In this document: in pieces, positions 61,517 to 64,000 of the stretch
Numbering within the stretch: position 1 is the first letter of the stretch
Layout of the letters: the number at the start of each line of letters is the position of its first letter
Program-made: the position numbers and the translations under genes
Assembly: GCA_904501735.1 (NCBI GenBank)
Contig: CAJGBY010000003.1
Coordinates: 85,607-149,606, forward strand
From: an uncultured Muribaculaceae bacterium
Lineage (GTDB): Bacteria > Bacteroidota > Bacteroidia > Bacteroidales > Muribaculaceae
Direction of reading: 5' to 3'
DNA length: 64,000 bases
The notes under the pieces: generated by a model
What the model was told of the DNA's origin: nothing
Seen by the model: only the letters and a program-made list of their open reading frames with translations
Database searches by the model: none

Positions 61517-62707
61517 ATGAGTAAGAAAGTACTTATAGTAAATAAGTTCTATTATAATAGAGGCGGAGCTGAAGTTGTAGCAATTGCAATGTGTGAAGCG
61601 TTGCGTGCAAAAGGCTATTCTGTAGCAATTTTTACTATGGATTATGATGATAACTTTAGTGATGACAATTGTTATGTAGCCCCTAAGGTTTCTTTTCAAG
61701 GTACATTTGCAGAGAAATTGCAATTTGCAAAAAGAACTTTAGGAGGTAGTGGAGTTAAAAAAGCATTTCGCAATGCACTCGAGGAATTTAAACCAGATGT
61801 GGTTCATTTTCATAATATACACTCATATTTATCTCCAGTAATAGTAAAATTAGCAAAGGAATTCGGATGTCGAGTTGTTTGGACATTACATGATTATAAA
61901 TTGCTATGTCCTTCTTATGCTTGTCTACGCAATGATGCTCCGTGCGAACTTTGTTTCGAAGATAAAAGCAATGTGGTTAAAATGCGTTGCATGAAAAAAA
62001 GCTTAGCACCAAGTATTTTAGCATATGTAGAGGCAAAAATATGGAATCGTGATTGGATTCAACAATATGTAGACGCATTTGTGTGCCCAAGTACTTTTAT
62101 TGCAAATAAAATGTTGCAAGGAGGTTTTGATAAGTCTAAACTCCATGTGATATGTAATTTTGTTGATCCTGCTAAATATAAAATATTGAATGGAATGACG
62201 CAACGCGCGCGTGAGGATGTGTACTTGTATGTGGGTAGACTTTCGCAAGAAAAAGGTATTAGAACCTTGTTGGAAGTTGCGAAACAGTTGTCATATAAGC
62301 TTATTGTTGCTGGCGGAGGTCCGTTGTTGTCGGAATTAAAGAGCAAATATGAGTCGTATAATCAGATTTGTTTTTTGGGCGTTCAGACTGCAGAAGAAGT
62401 GAGTCACTTATTGTCGTCGGCTCGTTTTACAGTAGTCCCATCAGAGTGTTATGAAAATAATCCATTGAGTCTTATCGAGTCATTATGTGCCGGTACACCT
62501 GTGGTTGGTGCCAGAATAGGAGGAATTCCTGAGTTGATAGGCGATGAATCGGGCTATGTTTATGAATCGGGTAATAAGGAAGAACTTTTAGTGGCAATCA
62601 ATAAGGCATTTACAACGCAATGGGATAATGAAGGTCTTGCAAAAACAGCATTGCATAGATTCTCGGCAGATCAACATGTAGCATTATTAGGAGAATTGTA
62701 TAAATGA
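61517..62707 (+). CDS. Glycosyltransferase family 4
   Basis: ATG at 61517 is chosen over a TTG at 61508. The 396-residue product has LIVNKFYYNRGGAEVVAIAMCEALRAKGY at the N-terminus, DVVHFHNIHSYLSPVI, and the C-terminal donor site YVGRLSQEKGIRTLLEVAKQL then VPSECYENNPLSLIESLCAGTPVVG with its Glu and Glu/Asp pair. This is a classic GT4 retaining transferase. It overlaps the next gene by four bases (ATGA). Confidence 0.92.
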   Translation: MSKKVLIVNKFYYNRGGAEVVAIAMCEALRAKGYSVAIFTMDYDDNFSDDNCYVAPKVSFQGTFAEKLQFAKRTLGGSGVKKAFRNALEEFKPDVVHFHNIHSYLSPVIVKLAKEFGCRVVWTLHDYKLLCPSYACLRNDAPCELCFEDKSNVVKMRCMKKSLAPSILAYVEAKIWNRDWIQQYVDAFVCPSTFIANKMLQGGFDKSKLHVICNFVDPAKYKILNGMTQRAREDVYLYVGRLSQEKGIRTLLEVAKQLSYKLIVAGGGPLLSELKSKYESYNQICFLGVQTAEEVSHLLSSARFTVVPSECYENNPLSLIESLCAGTPVVGARIGGIPELIGDESGYVYESGNKEELLVAINKAFTTQWDNEGLAKTALHRFSADQHVALLGELYK

Positions 62708-63780
62708 AAATATCGGTAATTGGATTGCGAGGTTTCCCTGGTGTTCAGGGTGGCGTTGAGGTGCATTGTGAACGATTGTACCAACATTTTAGCCATAATA
62801 GTCAAATTACGGTGTATCGTCGCAAGCCTTATTTATCATCACATTCTAATAAGAATTACGAAAATATAGATTTTATAGATCTTCCGTCGACACGAGTGAA
62901 GGGGTTTGAGGCTGTGTTGCATACATTCTTGAGTGTGTGCGATATATTGTCGAAGCGTCCTGATGTGGTGCATGTGCATAATATAGGGCCTGGAATGTTT
63001 ATTCCAATGCTTAAATTGTTTGGTCGTCGTGTGGGTATTACTTATCATAGCCCTAATTATGAGCATAAGAAATGGGGTTGGATAGCGCGTAATATTCTTA
63101 AGTTTAGTGAATGGTTATCTCTTAATTTTGCCGATGAAGTGATATTTGTGAATAAGTTCCAAATGGAAAAAGTGGGGCAGAATTATCAGAAGAAATCACA
63201 TTATATACCTAATGGAATAAATAATGTGGAGCGCAGTAAAGATGCTGATTTCTTAATGAAGCACGGGATAACGCCTGGCAAGTATGTGCTTGCTGTGGGG
63301 CGTATAACACCCGAGAAGGGTTTTGATGTGCTTGTTGAAGCTGTGAATAAATCACCTGAAGTAGAACAATTGGTTATAGCTGGAGCAAGTGATCATAGTA
63401 CTGAATATTATGAACGCCTCAAGGCGCTAGATATAAATGGCAAGGTGATATTTACAGGATTTACTACTGGAGAGGATTTGCGTCAATTATATTCACATGC
63501 AAGAATGTTTGTGCTGTCGTCTTATAATGAAGGTTTCCCATTGGTGCTACTTGAGGCTATGGGGTATGGATTACCTCTTGTAGTTAGTGATATTCCTGCT
63601 ACTCATCTTTTGACATTCCCCGATGAAGATTATGTGCCAGTGGGTGATGCTGAAGCAATGTCGAAAGCAATAGTTGATAAATGGAATAAAGTAGATGGCT
63701 CGAGTGTGAAGTATGATTTGACTGAGTTTAATTGGAGTAATATTGCAGCTCAAACAGAAGCGATATTGATGGGGAAATAA
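62704..63780 (+). CDS. Glycosyltransferase family 4
   Basis: The 358-residue GT4 enzyme begins ISVIGLRGFPGVQGGVEVHCERLY, a start found in GT4 enzymes of exopolysaccharide loci. It continues with VHVHNIGPGMFIPML, YVLAVGRITPEKGFDVLVEAV and SSYNEGFPLVLLEAMGYGLPLVVSD. It is the last gene of the operon in the window and is followed by a large hairpin. Confidence 0.92.
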   Translation: MKISVIGLRGFPGVQGGVEVHCERLYQHFSHNSQITVYRRKPYLSSHSNKNYENIDFIDLPSTRVKGFEAVLHTFLSVCDILSKRPDVVHVHNIGPGMFIPMLKLFGRRVGITYHSPNYEHKKWGWIARNILKFSEWLSLNFADEVIFVNKFQMEKVGQNYQKKSHYIPNGINNVERSKDADFLMKHGITPGKYVLAVGRITPEKGFDVLVEAVNKSPEVEQLVIAGASDHSTEYYERLKALDINGKVIFTGFTTGEDLRQLYSHARMFVLSSYNEGFPLVLLEAMGYGLPLVVSDIPATHLLTFPDEDYVPVGDAEAMSKAIVDKWNKVDGSSVKYDLTEFNWSNIAAQTEAILMGK

Positions 63781-63821
63781 ATGAAATAAGGATAAAAAAA
63801 AGCGTGGAACCGCAATACCTA

Positions 63822-63882
63822 AAAACAAGTGGTTTAGTCCAGTCCAATTTCTATAGAATAAACTAAACTAAACCGCTGTTTT
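63822..63882 (+). terminator. Large hairpin at the end of the polysaccharide operon
   Basis: The left arm AAAACAAGTGGTTTAGT pairs with ACTAAACCGCTGTTTT through about 16 bp with one bulge. It encloses a 28-nt loop that starts CCAGTCC. It ends in TTTT and lies 40 bases past the last GT4 stop. Likely a terminator, though the loop is large and other roles are possible. Confidence 0.45.
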
Positions 63883-64000
63883 ACAATGGTATCAGCAATT
63901 CTCAATCTAAAATTTCTTTCAATTTGTTTTAAGTTTTTTCGGGATATGTGGGAACATTTACGGGAAATTATATACCTTTGCATCGTGATTAAAAAACGTA
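63883..64000 (+). other. Right-edge intergenic sequence with a -7 box
   Basis: No gene in this AT-rich tail. TACCTTTG at 63973-63980 matches TAnnTTTG and may drive a plus-strand gene beyond the window. Confidence 0.35.

Overview
The window comes from a member of the Bacteroidales, tentatively a Muribaculaceae-like gut lineage. This rests on the protein families present (SecA with a long central insert and a SEC-C tail, DUF4292 and DUF4369 lipoproteins, an Lnb/DUF4105 protein, EnvC-like M23 proteins), on many start codons without a purine-rich Shine-Dalgarno, and on recurrent TAnnTTTG -7 boxes with TTTG about 16-20 bp upstream. The family assignment is inference. No rRNA operon, transposase, integrase or CRISPR array was seen.

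Layout. 1-19168 reads almost entirely on the minus strand. It holds secA, a degenerate alkaline-phosphatase-superfamily protein fused head-to-tail with lnb, an AraC regulator, and an operon of a coiled-coil membrane protein, a polyprenol-phosphate sugar synthase, dihydroorotase and a Ca2+ P-type ATPase. Next come a small AT-rich islet with a probable surface lipoprotein, bracketed by two copies of a 177-bp repeat, then tRNA-Pro, a three-gene FecBCD-type ABC importer and tRNA-Val. 19389-23813 (plus) carries purB, a pseudouridine synthase with a long N/R/Q/G-repeat arm, and asnS. 23846-31810 (minus) carries greA-HIT and a six-gene dut/TPR/DUF4292/EnvC/GNAT/flippase operon. 31980-42690 is mostly plus: dgt, HU (minus), two overlapping rhomboids with an EEP-family protein, an M3 peptidase, pnp and a DUF4369-thioredoxin-fold lipoprotein.

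42679-48687 is a cluster of six glycosyltransferases on mixed strands, including a head-to-head pair of paralogous GT4 enzymes. 48846-52912 is parE, coaD and an S41 protease. From 52972 to the end lies a surface-polysaccharide locus: a membrane GT2 (minus), then Wzx flippase, Wza export lipoprotein, Wzc tyrosine autokinase, Wzy/ligase and three GT4 enzymes, closed by a long hairpin. Together these could make, flip, polymerise and export a capsule or exopolysaccharide. The initiating sugar-phosphate transferase is not in the window.

Most genes are conserved housekeeping or envelope functions. The least explained parts are the pseudo-phosphatase coupled to lnb, the repeat and hairpin modules around 13.4-15.6 kb, the near-leaderless promoters of the glycosyltransferase cluster, and leader RNA structures before rluB and greA. 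All motif comparisons were made by eye from family knowledge, without database searches.
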